This document shows, one piece after another, positions 8,847 to 17,722 of a stretch of 64,000 nt of DNA. Under the pieces are notes generated by a model that saw nothing but the letters and a program-made list of their open reading frames with translations, was not told the origin of the DNA and did no database searches. Source of the DNA: Rhodomicrobium vannielii ATCC 17100 (lineage in GTDB: Bacteria > Pseudomonadota > Alphaproteobacteria > Rhizobiales > Rhodomicrobiaceae); NCBI RefSeq assembly GCF_000166055.1, contig NC_014664.1, positions 3,503,501 to 3,567,500 of the forward strand. The letters run 5' to 3'. The position numbers were made by a program, and so were the translations under genes. Within the stretch, counting starts at the first letter, position 1, and each line of letters opens with the position of its first letter.

Positions 8847-9953
8847 ATGACAAAGAAAAAACTGCTTCTTCTGCCCGGCGACGGCATCGGCCCCGAAGTG
8901 ATGGCCGAGGTCGAACGGGTTCTTGCGTGGCTCAACCAGAGCGGACGCGCGCAATTCGAATATGAGACAGATCTGGTCGGCGGCTGCGCGTATGACGCGC
9001 ATGGCGAGGCCATTTCCGATGCCGCGATGGACAAGGCGCACGCGGCCGACGCCGTGATCCTAGGCGCGGTCGGCGGCCCGAAATGGGCGAACGTGCCCTA
9101 CGCCAAGCGTCCCGAGGCCGGCCTGCTCCGCCTCCGCAAGGACATGAAGCTGTTCGCCAATCTCCGTCCCGCGATCTGCTATCCCGCGCTGACCGAGGCG
9201 TCGAGTCTCAAGCGCGAAGTGGTCGAGGGGCTCGACCTCATGATCGTGCGCGAACTTACCGGTGGCGTCTATTTCGGCGAGCCGAAGGAAATCGTCACGC
9301 TCGAAAGCGGCGAGCGTCGCGCGGTGGACTCGCAGCTCTATTACGAGCACGAAATCGACCGGATCGCGCGCGTGGCGTTCGAACTGGCGCGGGCGCGCGG
9401 CAAGCGGCTCGCCTCCGTCGAGAAGCACAATGTCATGCGCACGGGTGTCCTCTGGAAGTCCGTCGTGACGCGCGTCCATGAAGATTACAAGGACATCGAG
9501 CTGACGCACGTGCTCGCGGACAACTGCGCGATGCAGCTTGTGAAGTGGCCGAAGCAGTTCGACACGATCGTGACCGACAACCTGTTCGGCGACGTGCTAT
9601 CCGACCTTGCGGCCATGTCTACGGGCTCGCTTGGCATGCTTCCATCCGCCTCGCTCGGCGCGAAGGACGCGAACGGCAGGCGCCCGGCGCTTTATGAGCC
9701 TGTGCATGGCTCCGCGCCCGACATCGCGGGCAAGGGCATCGCCAACCCCATCGCCACAATCGGAAGCCTTGGCATGGCGTTGCGCTACTCCTTCGACCTT
9801 GGCAAGGAAGCGGATCTCGTCGATGCGGCCATCGCCGGCGTGCTCGCGAAGGGGCTTCGCACCCCTGACATCATGCAGGACGGCATGACGAAGGTTGGCA
9901 CGGTGGAAATGGGCGAGGCCATCGTCGGGGAGCTGAAGCGGCTTGCGGCGTAG
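8847..9953 (+). CDS. leuB: 3-isopropylmalate dehydrogenase
   Basis: A 368-residue protein of the isocitrate/isopropylmalate dehydrogenase family. It has the N-terminal [10 protein letters not shown], the Arg-rich substrate loop (L-L-R-L-R-K-D), a conserved E-K-H-N-V motif, the metal-binding V-T-D-N-L-F-G-D region, and the NAD site [10 protein letters not shown]. It catalyses NAD-dependent oxidative decarboxylation of 3-isopropylmalate in leucine synthesis. leuC and leuD are not adjacent. Length matches the family. Confidence 0.97.
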   Translation: MTKKKLLLLPGDGIGPEVMAEVERVLAWLNQSGRAQFEYETDLVGGCAYDAHGEAISDAAMDKAHAADAVILGAVGGPKWANVPYAKRPEAGLLRLRKDMKLFANLRPAICYPALTEASSLKREVVEGLDLMIVRELTGGVYFGEPKEIVTLESGERRAVDSQLYYEHEIDRIARVAFELARARGKRLASVEKHNVMRTGVLWKSVVTRVHEDYKDIELTHVLADNCAMQLVKWPKQFDTIVTDNLFGDVLSDLAAMSTGSLGMLPSASLGAKDANGRRPALYEPVHGSAPDIAGKGIANPIATIGSLGMALRYSFDLGKEADLVDAAIAGVLAKGLRTPDIMQDGMTKVGTVEMGEAIVGELKRLAA

Positions 9954-10107
9954 CGCCAGTGTGCACGAAGAAAGCGCTTGAAAAGAAATCTTGAGCATTT
10001 CCGCGCTTCACGGAATCGCGGAGAAGCTCAAGAGCCGTCTTACACTGCGGAAGTTCGCGTCCTTCGGCGCGGACTGCTTCCATGGGCAGCGGGAAGGAGA
10101 TGAGGTG

Positions 10108-10902
10108 ATGGCGGATCACTTCAGTCTTATCGGTTTCAAGGCGGCTTCGGCCGAAGATCTTTCGGCGCTTGTCAGCAGCTTGCTTGAACAGGGCGGCGAC
10201 AAGGAGCCGTGCCCCGTCGGCTACTACCACAGGCTGCGGCTGCCCGTGGGCCCCGAACTCTGGGTTCACATGCAGAAGTCCGCAGAGAATGACCCCGATC
10301 CGTATATCGCTGTAGGCATTACGCCGTTTTTCGAGGGTGAAGGCCGCACGCCAATTCGCGTGCGCGCGTTGCGGCAGCGACCGGACGACAATCTGTTCGA
10401 AGGCGCTTTCTATGTGGAACTCGGGCCGACCATCGCGCTGATCGACGTGGTTGATTTCGCCCGCTTTGCCGGGAAGCGCGTGCCGTTCATGGCCATCGCG
10501 CAGGTCGTCGCTTTCCCGCACGAACTGGCCGTCTACGAGAGCGAAGCCGCCTTCGATGCCACACAGGCCGACAAGGCCGTGAAATTCACGCCGCGATCCT
10601 TCCTTGCTAGCGGGCTTTTCACGGGCGGCGGCGACAGCGAACTCGTGTTCCTCGATCCGGAGGCGGAAGATTTCCGCGCACCCGCCCGCGCCTTCCTCAC
10701 GGGCGAAGTGCAGAAGGCGGAGCTTCGCCAGAACCCTGTCACCGGGCAGGAATTCACCTGGGCGGTGATCGGGACCGCAGGCGGCACCTTCGACCTCGTC
10801 GCCGACGCTGCGATGCTGAGGCAGCCGCTCGAACCCGGCATGATCGTCGAGGGCGAATTCTGGCTATGCGGCCGCCTGATCGAGATCTTCGGCGCCGCTT
10901 GA
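10108..10902 (+). CDS. Uncharacterised 264-residue protein
   Basis: Not recognised. The ATG at 10108 follows GGAAGGAG at 10092-10099; a GTG directly before it at 10105 is also in frame. There is no signal peptide or membrane helix, so it is probably cytoplasmic. It is acidic, with alternating beta-like segments and several G-P-E/G-D-S turns; the C-terminal part (about 170-264) resembles a compact beta domain. It sits between leuB and vapBC on the same strand with no clear functional link to either. Confidence 0.65.
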   Translation: MADHFSLIGFKAASAEDLSALVSSLLEQGGDKEPCPVGYYHRLRLPVGPELWVHMQKSAENDPDPYIAVGITPFFEGEGRTPIRVRALRQRPDDNLFEGAFYVELGPTIALIDVVDFARFAGKRVPFMAIAQVVAFPHELAVYESEAAFDATQADKAVKFTPRSFLASGLFTGGGDSELVFLDPEAEDFRAPARAFLTGEVQKAELRQNPVTGQEFTWAVIGTAGGTFDLVADAAMLRQPLEPGMIVEGEFWLCGRLIEIFGAA

Positions 10903-10931
10903 TTTGCCTGAGGAATTAGCAAACCACTTCT

Positions 10932-10962
10932 TTTGTGTATGTGCAGGTGTACACTACACAAA
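10932..10962. promoter_or_regulatory. Palindromic operator upstream of vapBC
   Basis: A perfect inverted repeat TTTGTGTA (10932-10939) / TACACAAA (10955-10962) flanks an inner GTGTACAC palindrome (10947-10954). It lies 29 bases before vapB, where VapB-family antitoxins and toxin-antitoxin complexes autorepress. This is inferred from symmetry and position. Confidence 0.55.
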
Positions 10963-10990
10963 GGCAAAGTGATTCGCGCGGCGGGGGCTC

Positions 10991-11203
10991 ATGCGGACCA
11001 ATATCGATCTTGACGACACGCTCATCGACGAGGTGATGCGGATCGCGAACGTGAAAACGAAGAAGGAAGCCGTGCATCTCGCGATGCGGGAATTCCTGAA
11101 GGCGAAGAAGAAGAAAAATCTTTTCGAACTGGCCGGAAAGATCGATTTCGACGCCCATTTCGACCACACCAGCTTCCGGCACACGCGCTACGATGCTGAT
11201 TGA
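10991..11203 (+). CDS. vapB: VapB-family antitoxin
   Basis: A 70-residue protein. Residues 1-40 form a ribbon-helix-helix-like N-terminus (M-R-T-N-I-D-L-D followed by a helix with K-K-E-A-V-H-L-A), typical of DNA-binding VapB proteins. A Lys-rich linker follows, then an acidic/aromatic C-terminal tail that would wrap the toxin (F-D-A-H-F-D-H-T). It overlaps vapC by 11 bases, the usual coupling of antitoxin and toxin. It should neutralise VapC and autoregulate through the palindrome at 10932-10962. Confidence 0.88.
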   Translation: MRTNIDLDDTLIDEVMRIANVKTKKEAVHLAMREFLKAKKKKNLFELAGKIDFDAHFDHTSFRHTRYDAD

Positions 11204-11609
11204 CACCAGCACGCTCGTCGCTCTTTTCCGTGACCGTACGGGCAGGGTGGCGCGCGCGCTCCAGACTGTGCTCGAAGGCCGGGACTATTACCTGACGCGC
11301 TTCACGCAGACGGAGCTTCTCGCTGGCGCGCGCGACGAGGTGGAGTGGCTAAAGCTCGCCGACTATCTCGCCGATCAGGACTATGTGGAGGCCGGCGCGG
11401 AAAGCTGGTCTGCGGCTGCGCGCCTCGCCTTCGATCTCAGGCGCGAGGGGCTGCCCGTACCGGGCGCGCCCACATGCTGCATCGCCGCGATCGCCATCGA
11501 AAACGGCATGACGCTTCTGCACAACGACGCCGATTTCGCCACCATCGCGAAAGTCAGCGCGTTGAAACATCTGCCGTTCGAAACGCTTGGAGCGGTGCGC
11601 GTGATTTGA
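11193..11609 (+). CDS. vapC: VapC-family PIN-domain toxin with altered active site
   Basis: A 138-residue PIN-domain protein. VapC toxins are Mg-dependent RNases using four acidic residues. D4 (M-L-I-D-T-S), E41 (Q-T-E-L-L) and D112 (H-N-D-A-D-F) are in place. The third acid, normally in D-C-L-I-A-A, is replaced by Thr94 (T-C-C-I-A-A). Either activity is reduced or another acid substitutes. The family call is firm; toxicity is uncertain. The gene ends 69 bases before the IS element, so the insertion did not interrupt it. Confidence 0.87.
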   Translation: MLIDTSTLVALFRDRTGRVARALQTVLEGRDYYLTRFTQTELLAGARDEVEWLKLADYLADQDYVEAGAESWSAAARLAFDLRREGLPVPGAPTCCIAAIAIENGMTLLHNDADFATIAKVSALKHLPFETLGAVRVI

Positions 11610-11678
11610 CGCACCGCCCACCTTCTTGCTTTTCAGATCGCCCACAACCTCTCCCTATCGAGGGGTTCTGAGCCTAGT

Positions 11679-11684
11679 TTTAGA
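11679..11684. repeat. Target-site duplication of IS copy 1, left
   Basis: TTTAGA, identical to 12702-12707 on the other side. Bases 11680-11682 also form the stop codon of the transposase gene, read on the minus strand. Confidence 0.85.
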
Positions 11685-12645
11685 TGTTTAGTCCCGGCAT
11701 TTGATGGATTGGATCGATTTTGAATCTTTCCGGCTCATTCGTCCAGCATTTACAGATGAACTCATAAGGCGTGAGGCCTTTGAGGGTCTTTAGTCGGCGA
11801 GCAAAGTTATAGGCGTTGATGAAGTCCGATAGATGGGTTTCGAGCTGCTCGTGACGGTCGTAGTGATAGCGTTTGACCGTCGCCTCCTTGATCGTCCGGT
11901 TCATTCGCTCGACCTGGCCGTTTGTCCAGGGATGCTTGACCTTGGTGAGGCGGTGCTCAATGCCGTTCTCGCTGCATCGCATGTCAAACATGTGCGTCAT
12001 GTATCTGGCCGTTGGTCCATCGGCATAACGCGGCGGAAACGTGAACTGGATGCCGTTGTCGGTGAGCACCGTGTGAATCTTGTAGGGAACTGCCTCTATC
12101 AGGGCGACGAGGAAGGCTGAAGCGGACGTCCTGCCGGTCTTTTTGACGAGTTGCACGAAGGCGAATTTGCTCGTGCGGTCAATGGCGACGTAGAGATAGA
12201 GCTTGCCTTCGGCCGTCTGCACTTCGGCTATGTCGACATGAAAATAGCCGATCGGATAGGACTTGAACTTCTTCTTGGCGGGCTTGTCGCCTTCGACGTC
12301 CGGCAGCCGAGAAATACCGTGGCGTTGAAGACAGCGATGCAGCGACGAGCGAGTCAGATGCGGTATCGTCGCCTGTAGCGCATAGAGGCAATCGTCGAGC
12401 GGCAAGAGCGTATGCTTGCGGAAGGCGACGATTATCGCCTCTTCCTCGACCGACAGAACCGTGGATTTCGGCTCTTTCGGTCCAGTCGGCACATCGGCGA
12501 CGGATGAGCGCTTCTTCCATTTCGAGACCGTCTTCGTGTTGATGCCGTAGCGCTTGGCCAGGGCCCTCAAGCTCTCTTGACTATGCTGTATCGCTCGACG
12601 GACCGCCTCAGTCGTTGTGGCGCTCCCATGAAGAATTTGTCCCAT
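11680..12645 (-). CDS. IS481-family transposase, copy 1
   Basis: A 321-residue transposase. An N-terminal helix-turn-helix (about residues 25-46, with L-R-A-L-A-K-R-Y-G-I-N) binds the ends. An integrase-type catalytic core follows, with D138 (F-H-V-D-I-A), D196 (L-T-D-N-G) and E246 (G-Q-V-E-R). It appears intact. The last bases of the reading frame, including the TAA stop, lie outside the terminal repeat in target DNA. The protein is identical to that at 61677-62642, indicating recent duplication within this genome. Confidence 0.93.
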   Translation of the reverse strand: MGQILHGSATTTEAVRRAIQHSQESLRALAKRYGINTKTVSKWKKRSSVADVPTGPKEPKSTVLSVEEEAIIVAFRKHTLLPLDDCLYALQATIPHLTRSSLHRCLQRHGISRLPDVEGDKPAKKKFKSYPIGYFHVDIAEVQTAEGKLYLYVAIDRTSKFAFVQLVKKTGRTSASAFLVALIEAVPYKIHTVLTDNGIQFTFPPRYADGPTARYMTHMFDMRCSENGIEHRLTKVKHPWTNGQVERMNRTIKEATVKRYHYDRHEQLETHLSDFINAYNFARRLKTLKGLTPYEFICKCWTNEPERFKIDPIHQMPGLNI

Positions 12646-12701
12646 AGCGCATCCTTCCAGCCGAGGGAGAATAATGCACCATCAAAATCTGGGATTAAAC
12701 A
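11685..12701 (-). mobile_element. IS481-family insertion sequence, copy 1
   Basis: A 1017-bp element bounded by imperfect 23-bp terminal inverted repeats beginning TGTTTA (19 of 23 matches between ends). It is flanked on both sides by the direct repeat TTTAGA (11679-11684 and 12702-12707), a 6-bp target duplication; read in transposase orientation the target is TCTAAA, close to the NCTAGN preference known for IS481. It encodes one transposase. A second copy lies inverted at 61621-62637. Confidence 0.92.
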
Positions 12702-12707
12702 TTTAGA
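12702..12707. repeat. Target-site duplication of IS copy 1, right
   Basis: TTTAGA directly after the terminal repeat, matching 11679-11684. A matched pair means this copy still sits where it inserted. Confidence 0.85.
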
Positions 12708-12752
12708 CAGGGACTGAAAACCTGGTCCGTTCTCAAATGCAAACTTGATTCG

Positions 12753-14330
12753 CTAAGCGGCCTGATCGGCGATGCGCGCCAGAGCCTCGTCCCGGCCGAG
12801 TACGGCGAGCACGTCGAACACCGGCGGCGACACTGTGCGGCCTGTGGCGGCGGCACGGAGTGGCTGCGCGATGTTGCCGAGTTTTGCGCCGGTTTCCTCG
12901 GCATAGGTGCGCGTGGCGGCCTCTATTGAAGCGGCGTCCCATGTTTCGAGCGCGGCGAAGCGCTCCTTCAGCGCGGCGAGATGTTTCCGCGCTTCGGGCG
13001 AGAGAACTTTCGCGGCCTTTTCGTCCGGTTGGATAGGCACGCGATCAGCCACAATGGTCACACCGGAAATTGTCGAATTCGACGCATTTAGATCACCGCG
13101 AGCCTCAATTGGCGGAAGCGTTGCGACAAGATATTCGGCCGATTGAACAAGTTCCTTAATGGTTTTCGCCCTCTCCTTAAGACCGGGCATAGCGGCTTCG
13201 AGTTGGCGCCAAGTACCTTCGTTGGCTCTTGCTTGAAAATAATCAGCATCTTCCAGAGTTGGCAAAACCTGCCGAATGTAGCGCACCAGCTCCGCATCGG
13301 GCGTGTTGCGGATATAGACGCCATTCAGGTTTTCGAGCTTGGCGAAGTCGAAGCGCGAGGGCGAGCGCCCGATGGCGTCGAGGTCGAACCAGTCGGCGGC
13401 CTGCGCGGTGGTGAAGATCTCCTCGTCGCCATGTCCCCAGCCGAGCCGCGCGAGGTAGTTGCGCATCGCGTCGGGCAGATAGCCCATCGCGCGGTACGCA
13501 TCGACACCGAGCGCGCCGTGCCGCTTCGACAGCTTCGCGCCGTCCGGCCCGTGGATCAGCGGGATATGCGCGAAGGTCGGAACGTCCCAACCCATGGCGT
13601 TGTAGATTTGCTTCTGGCGCGCGGCGTTGGTGAGGTGGTCGTCGCCGCGAATGACGTGGGTGATGCCCATATCGTGGTCGTCCACCACCACGGCCAGCAT
13701 GTAGGTCGGCGTGCCGTCCGAGCGCAGCAGCACCATGTCGTCGAGGTCTTTGTTGGCCCACCGCACGCGGCCTTGCACCTCATCCTCGACCACCGTCTCA
13801 CCCTCACGAGGCGCTTTAAGCCGGATGACGAACGGCGCATCAGCGGCAGGCGGCGTCTTGCCGTCGCGATAAGGCGAACTGAAAACCCTGGGCTTCGCCG
13901 CAAGCGCAGCCTCGAGTCGGGCGATTTCCTCGGCGGAAGCGCTGGCCTTTTTCGCGTCGGAGAGGGCCTTGCGGGCCGCGTCGGCCTCCGCGCGATAGGC
14001 TTCAAGCTCCTCGGGCGTCGAATAGCAGCGATAGGCGTTGCCGCTTTCGAGAAGCCGATACGCGACTTCCTTGTGCCGCTCAGCGCGTGCGAACTGGAAC
14101 ACCGGCTCGCCCTCCCAGTCGAGGCCGAGCCACTGCAACCCGTCGAGGATCGCCGCGATGGCCGCATCCGTCGAGCGCGCGCGGTCCGTATCCTCGATGC
14201 GCAGCAGGAATCGCCCGCCCGTGTGCTTCGCGTAAAGCCAGTTGAACAGCGCGGTTCGCGCGCCGCCGATATGCAGGAAGCCGGTGGGGGATGGGGCAAA
14301 GCGTGTCACCACGCCCGATGCGGACGCCAT
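12753..14330 (-). CDS. gltX: Glutamyl-tRNA synthetase
   Basis: A class I aminoacyl-tRNA synthetase of about 525 residues. The HIGH-type signature is F-L-H-I-G-G (residues 18-23) and the KMSKS-type loop is K-L-S-K-R-H (near residue 270). The start at 14330 is preferred because GGAAGG lies 6 bases upstream; an in-frame ATG at 14345 has no ribosome site. The enzyme charges tRNA-Glu, and in many alphaproteobacteria a non-discriminating form also charges tRNA-Gln. The segment at about 125-170 is longer and more helical than in E. coli. The IS copy ends 51 bases downstream of the stop and leaves the gene intact. Confidence 0.96.
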   Translation of the reverse strand: MASASGVVTRFAPSPTGFLHIGGARTALFNWLYAKHTGGRFLLRIEDTDRARSTDAAIAAILDGLQWLGLDWEGEPVFQFARAERHKEVAYRLLESGNAYRCYSTPEELEAYRAEADAARKALSDAKKASASAEEIARLEAALAAKPRVFSSPYRDGKTPPAADAPFVIRLKAPREGETVVEDEVQGRVRWANKDLDDMVLLRSDGTPTYMLAVVVDDHDMGITHVIRGDDHLTNAARQKQIYNAMGWDVPTFAHIPLIHGPDGAKLSKRHGALGVDAYRAMGYLPDAMRNYLARLGWGHGDEEIFTTAQAADWFDLDAIGRSPSRFDFAKLENLNGVYIRNTPDAELVRYIRQVLPTLEDADYFQARANEGTWRQLEAAMPGLKERAKTIKELVQSAEYLVATLPPIEARGDLNASNSTISGVTIVADRVPIQPDEKAAKVLSPEARKHLAALKERFAALETWDAASIEAATRTYAEETGAKLGNIAQPLRAAATGRTVSPPVFDVLAVLGRDEALARIADQAA

Positions 14331-14353
14331 GGGAAGACCTTCCATTTCGCGGA

Positions 14354-14430
14354 TTAGAGCGCCGGACTTTAGATGCGACCCACGGATGGGTCAGCGGCTT
14401 TGTCGCATCTAAAGTCCATAAGCGCTCTAA
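14354..14430. repeat. 77-bp near-palindromic hairpin element between gltX and comEC
   Basis: The core arms GGACTTTAGATGCGAC (14364-14379) and GTCGCATCTAAAGTCC (14402-14417) are perfect reverse complements. Outer arms TTAGAGCG (14354-14361) and CGCTCTAA (14423-14430) extend the symmetry, and an inner GACCCA/TGGGTC hairpin lies in the loop side. It begins 24 bases upstream of the gltX start. It may be a REP-like or miniature mobile element, or a regulator site. Confidence 0.7.
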
Positions 14431-14545
14431 GGCTGTAAAAGTTTTAGCGAGCGATGTAGCACGATGTGCGACCGATTGGTAGGGCGGGCGACTGCCAAGG
14501 CGTGGCGGCTGGGGGCTGTCAACTAGCTTTGCCACGACCATTCCT

Positions 14546-16798
14546 GTGGACATTTTCGCCGCGCGGCGCTGTAAGATGTGCCGGATCGGCGAAAATGGGT
14601 GGCGGGGCGTGAGCATTGTCGTACCGGCGGAACTGCGCGAGCCGCGCGGCGGGCGGTTTTCGCGCGCGATGGCGACGGCGGAGCGTGCGCTGGCAACCGA
14701 ACTCGACGCCGAGCAGGGGCGTTGGTTCCTCTGGATTCCGGTGTTCTTCGGCGCGGGCGTCGGCGCCTATTTCGCGCTTCCCGCCGAGCCGGACCTGTCG
14801 CTGTCGGGCGGGTTGCTGCTGCTTGCGTTGAGCCTTCGCATTCTCGCGCGGACGCAGCTTTTCGCCTTCCTGCTGACGACGATCATCCTTTGCGCGAGCG
14901 CGGGCTTCTTCGCAGCGAAAGTACGCACGGCTGTCGTGGCGGCTCCGGTGCTCGAACGGCACGGCGCCTACAGCATCGAAGGCGTTGTCGAGCAGTTCGA
15001 CCGGCAGACGGAGAAGCGCGCCCGCGCGATCATTCGCCTGTCGAGCCTCAAATATGATGACGCCGAGATGCGGGCGCGGCCGTTTCGCGTGCGCGTGAGC
15101 CTTCGCGGCGATGTCGACCTTCGGCCCGGCGAAGCGATCCGGTTCCGCGCCATCCTCGGGCCGCCGCCCGAGCCCGTCATGCCGGGCGGCTACGATTTCG
15201 CGCGCGCGAGCTATTATCAGGCGGTCGGCGGCTCAGGCTATTCGCTGACGAAGCCGGAGAGGATCGAGGGCCGCGCGCTGCCGTGGGACATGGTGCCTCG
15301 CACATGGCTTGCTGATTTGCGCGGGCGCATTGGCGAGCGCATCAAGGCCGCTCTGCCGGGCCAGACGGGCGAGATTGCCGCAGCGCTGACGGTCGGCCAG
15401 ACGGCGGGCCTCGACGAGAAGTCGATGGACGACCTGCGCGCGTCGGGCCTCGCGCACATCATATCGATATCCGGGATGCATATGTCGCTCGTCGCGGGCG
15501 GCATGTTCTGGTTCGTGCGATGGGTGCTCGCGCTGTTTCCGTCGATCGCGCTGCGCTACTCCACGCGCGGACTTGCGGCGATGGCCGCGCTTTTCGTGGT
15601 GACGGTCTACCTCGCGTTGTCGGGCGCGGCAGTCGGGGCGGTGCGCGCCTATCTCATGATTGCGGTGGTGTTCCTCGCGATCCTGTTGAACCGCCCTGCT
15701 CTCTCGCTTCGTAACGTCGCGCTGGCGGGCCTCGTCATCCTCGTCGTGCTGCCGGACAGCCTCATCGACATCAGCTTCCAGATGTCGTTCGCCGCCACCG
15801 CCGCGCTGATCGCGGGTTATGAGCGGTTCGGGCGGTATCTGCATTTCGAGGCGCGCAGCATCCGCGAGCGGCTCGCGTGGCAGCCTGTCTACCTCCTCGG
15901 CGGCGTTCTGGTGACGACGGCAACGGCGGGCCTCGCGGTCGAGCCGTTCTCCGCCTACCACTTCCATACGCTGACGACTTATGCCGCGCTCGGCAATCTC
16001 GTCGGCGGCCCACCCGTCGATTTCATCGCCATGCCCGCGATGATCGTTGCGCTCATCGCCATGCCGTTTGGGCTGGAGGACGCGCCGCTTGCCGTGATGG
16101 GTGTCGGCGTCGATGCCATGATGGCGGTTGCGCATTGGGTCGGCGGGTTGCCCGGCTCGACCGTTCCCGTGGCGGCGTTCCCCTTCGCGGCGCTGCTCTT
16201 GATTGTATCGGGCGGCCTCTGGCTGGTGATCTGGCGGCGGTCGTGGCGCGTGCTGGGCCTCGGCTTGATCGGCGTCGGTGTGGCGATGACGTCCATCCAT
16301 GCGCGGCCCGACATCCTCGTCGACCGGGACGCGAAGCTCGTCGCCTTGCGCGACCGCGAGGGCCGCCTGCAAGCGCCGAAGACGCGCCGCGCGTCATACG
16401 CGCTCCAGCAATGGCTCAGGGCCGATGGCGATACGCGGAAGCCCAAGGAAGCGGCCACCGGCGCGGGTTGGCAATGCGACCGTACGAGTTGCGTTTCGAT
16501 GGTGAAGGGGCGGCTCGTCAGCCTGATCGCGCGGCCCGACGCCATCGAGGAAGACTGCCGCCGCGCCGCCATCCTCGTCATGCCGATGGACCTGGCGCGC
16601 CCCTGTCCGGCGCCGAAGCTCGTGCTCGACCGCGGCGCGTTGTGGGAACGGGGCGCGACCGCGATTTCGCTTGGCGACGGCGCGCTGGCGGTAACGACGG
16701 CATCGGAGGGGCGCGGGGACAGGCCGTGGTCGCCCACTCGGCGAAAGCGCGAAAAGATCCGCGCGGAGGTTGAAGGCGACGAAACCGCCGAAGACTGA
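14546..16798 (+). CDS. comEC: ComEC/Rec2-family DNA-uptake channel protein
   Basis: A polytopic membrane protein of about 750 residues. Two N-terminal helices (about 58-120) precede a DUF4131-like periplasmic region (about 130-245). The competence domain follows, with the signature S-G-L-A-H-I-I-S-I-S-G-M-H near residues 303-315, then about eight helices to residue 580. The C-terminal part is short and lacks the full metallo-beta-lactamase domain of some relatives. ComEC carries single-stranded DNA across the inner membrane during transformation. The start is uncertain: GTG 14546, ATG 14576 or GTG 14609. No other competence gene is nearby. Confidence 0.85.
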   Translation: MDIFAARRCKMCRIGENGWRGVSIVVPAELREPRGGRFSRAMATAERALATELDAEQGRWFLWIPVFFGAGVGAYFALPAEPDLSLSGGLLLLALSLRILARTQLFAFLLTTIILCASAGFFAAKVRTAVVAAPVLERHGAYSIEGVVEQFDRQTEKRARAIIRLSSLKYDDAEMRARPFRVRVSLRGDVDLRPGEAIRFRAILGPPPEPVMPGGYDFARASYYQAVGGSGYSLTKPERIEGRALPWDMVPRTWLADLRGRIGERIKAALPGQTGEIAAALTVGQTAGLDEKSMDDLRASGLAHIISISGMHMSLVAGGMFWFVRWVLALFPSIALRYSTRGLAAMAALFVVTVYLALSGAAVGAVRAYLMIAVVFLAILLNRPALSLRNVALAGLVILVVLPDSLIDISFQMSFAATAALIAGYERFGRYLHFEARSIRERLAWQPVYLLGGVLVTTATAGLAVEPFSAYHFHTLTTYAALGNLVGGPPVDFIAMPAMIVALIAMPFGLEDAPLAVMGVGVDAMMAVAHWVGGLPGSTVPVAAFPFAALLLIVSGGLWLVIWRRSWRVLGLGLIGVGVAMTSIHARPDILVDRDAKLVALRDREGRLQAPKTRRASYALQQWLRADGDTRKPKEAATGAGWQCDRTSCVSMVKGRLVSLIARPDAIEEDCRRAAILVMPMDLARPCPAPKLVLDRGALWERGATAISLGDGALAVTTASEGRGDRPWSPTRRKREKIRAEVEGDETAED

Positions 16799-17065
16799 CC
16801 GCCATTCCCGCGTGCGTTTCGCAACCGATCTCGACCGATATGGAAAAATACCTGTCGAAAACTGCGATACTCTCACGTCCATTTCATCGGCCAAGCCTTT
16901 GCAAAGGCGCGGCTTGTATGATTGTGTTCGCAAATGACTGGTGCGAACGGCAAATTTACCGCCAATCAACTTTTGTTACAATTTGATGAAGATTGTTACC
17001 TGTATGCGCGCTATATGATTCGATGTGGGCATCAAGATTCGCAAGTTCGCGAAACGGGGGTCGAC

Positions 17066-17350
17066 ATGCATCGAACCGAACGAGAGTTCGCGTTGCGTGC
17101 CGCGTCGGATTGTAATCGTCCTGTTCGCGCCGGTAGGGTGGGCGCAAGTCTTTTAGCGTTAGGTTTTTGTCTCAGTCTCGCAGCGTGCGCGGAGGATTTG
17201 TCTTATCCGAGCGTCGCGGGCATATCGGACATCGGTACGGTGCTCTCCAGAGAAGAGCGTCAGAAAACGGTGGAAGATCTGCAAAAACAGCAGAACCACG
17301 CGGCTTCCGGGCGTACCGAGGTAGCCGATACAAAGTCGAAGAGCGACTAG
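17066..17350 (+). CDS. Small predicted lipoprotein
   Basis: A 94-residue protein from the ATG at 17066. A basic N-terminus precedes a hydrophobic stretch (about 27-40) ending in the lipobox L-A-A-C, so Cys41 is the expected lipidated residue. The mature part is hydrophilic, with a short coiled-coil-like segment (S-R-E-E-R-Q-K-T-V-E-D-L). Similar small lipoproteins of unknown function with the G-I-S-D-I-G/L-S-x-E-E-R pattern are common in Hyphomicrobiales. The upstream extension of this frame is not supported. An intrinsic terminator follows at 17467. Confidence 0.7.
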   Translation: MHRTEREFALRAASDCNRPVRAGRVGASLLALGFCLSLAACAEDLSYPSVAGISDIGTVLSREERQKTVEDLQKQQNHAASGRTEVADTKSKSD

Positions 17351-17466
17351 AGCCGGTTTCCGATCGGATGCGCGTAATTCTGATCGGACAAACGGTCTCT
17401 GCCCGATTTTCAGGGACCGGCATCCGCGCGGCCTAAACGCTCTGAATGATGTCCTGATGGGGGACT

Positions 17467-17505
17467 GGAACGGGGAAGGACGCGAGTTCTTCCCCGTTCC
17501 TTATT
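17467..17505 (+). terminator. Intrinsic terminator
   Basis: A perfect 12-bp stem GGAACGGGGAAG (17467-17478) / CTTCCCCGTTCC (17489-17500) is followed by TTATT. It lies 116 bases after the small lipoprotein gene. The rest of the 17351-17722 gap shows no gene. Confidence 0.75.
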
Positions 17506-17722
17506 GCTTCGCCAGCATCTCGTGTCGTCGTCGCCGCTGGCGCTCCTCGCGCCTCGGGTCAGCGTCCGACACCCGCGCCCAGTTTCGGCCCGTACACGCA
17601 CCGCAATCACTCTCGCACCCTTATTGGCGCAAAGCTCCATGGACAGGGGCGGCGCTCCGGCTTTATAGGTAGTCAGGCGCCGGGCAAGCACCCCGCGCTT
17701 TGCTATTCAGGAACATCCAACC

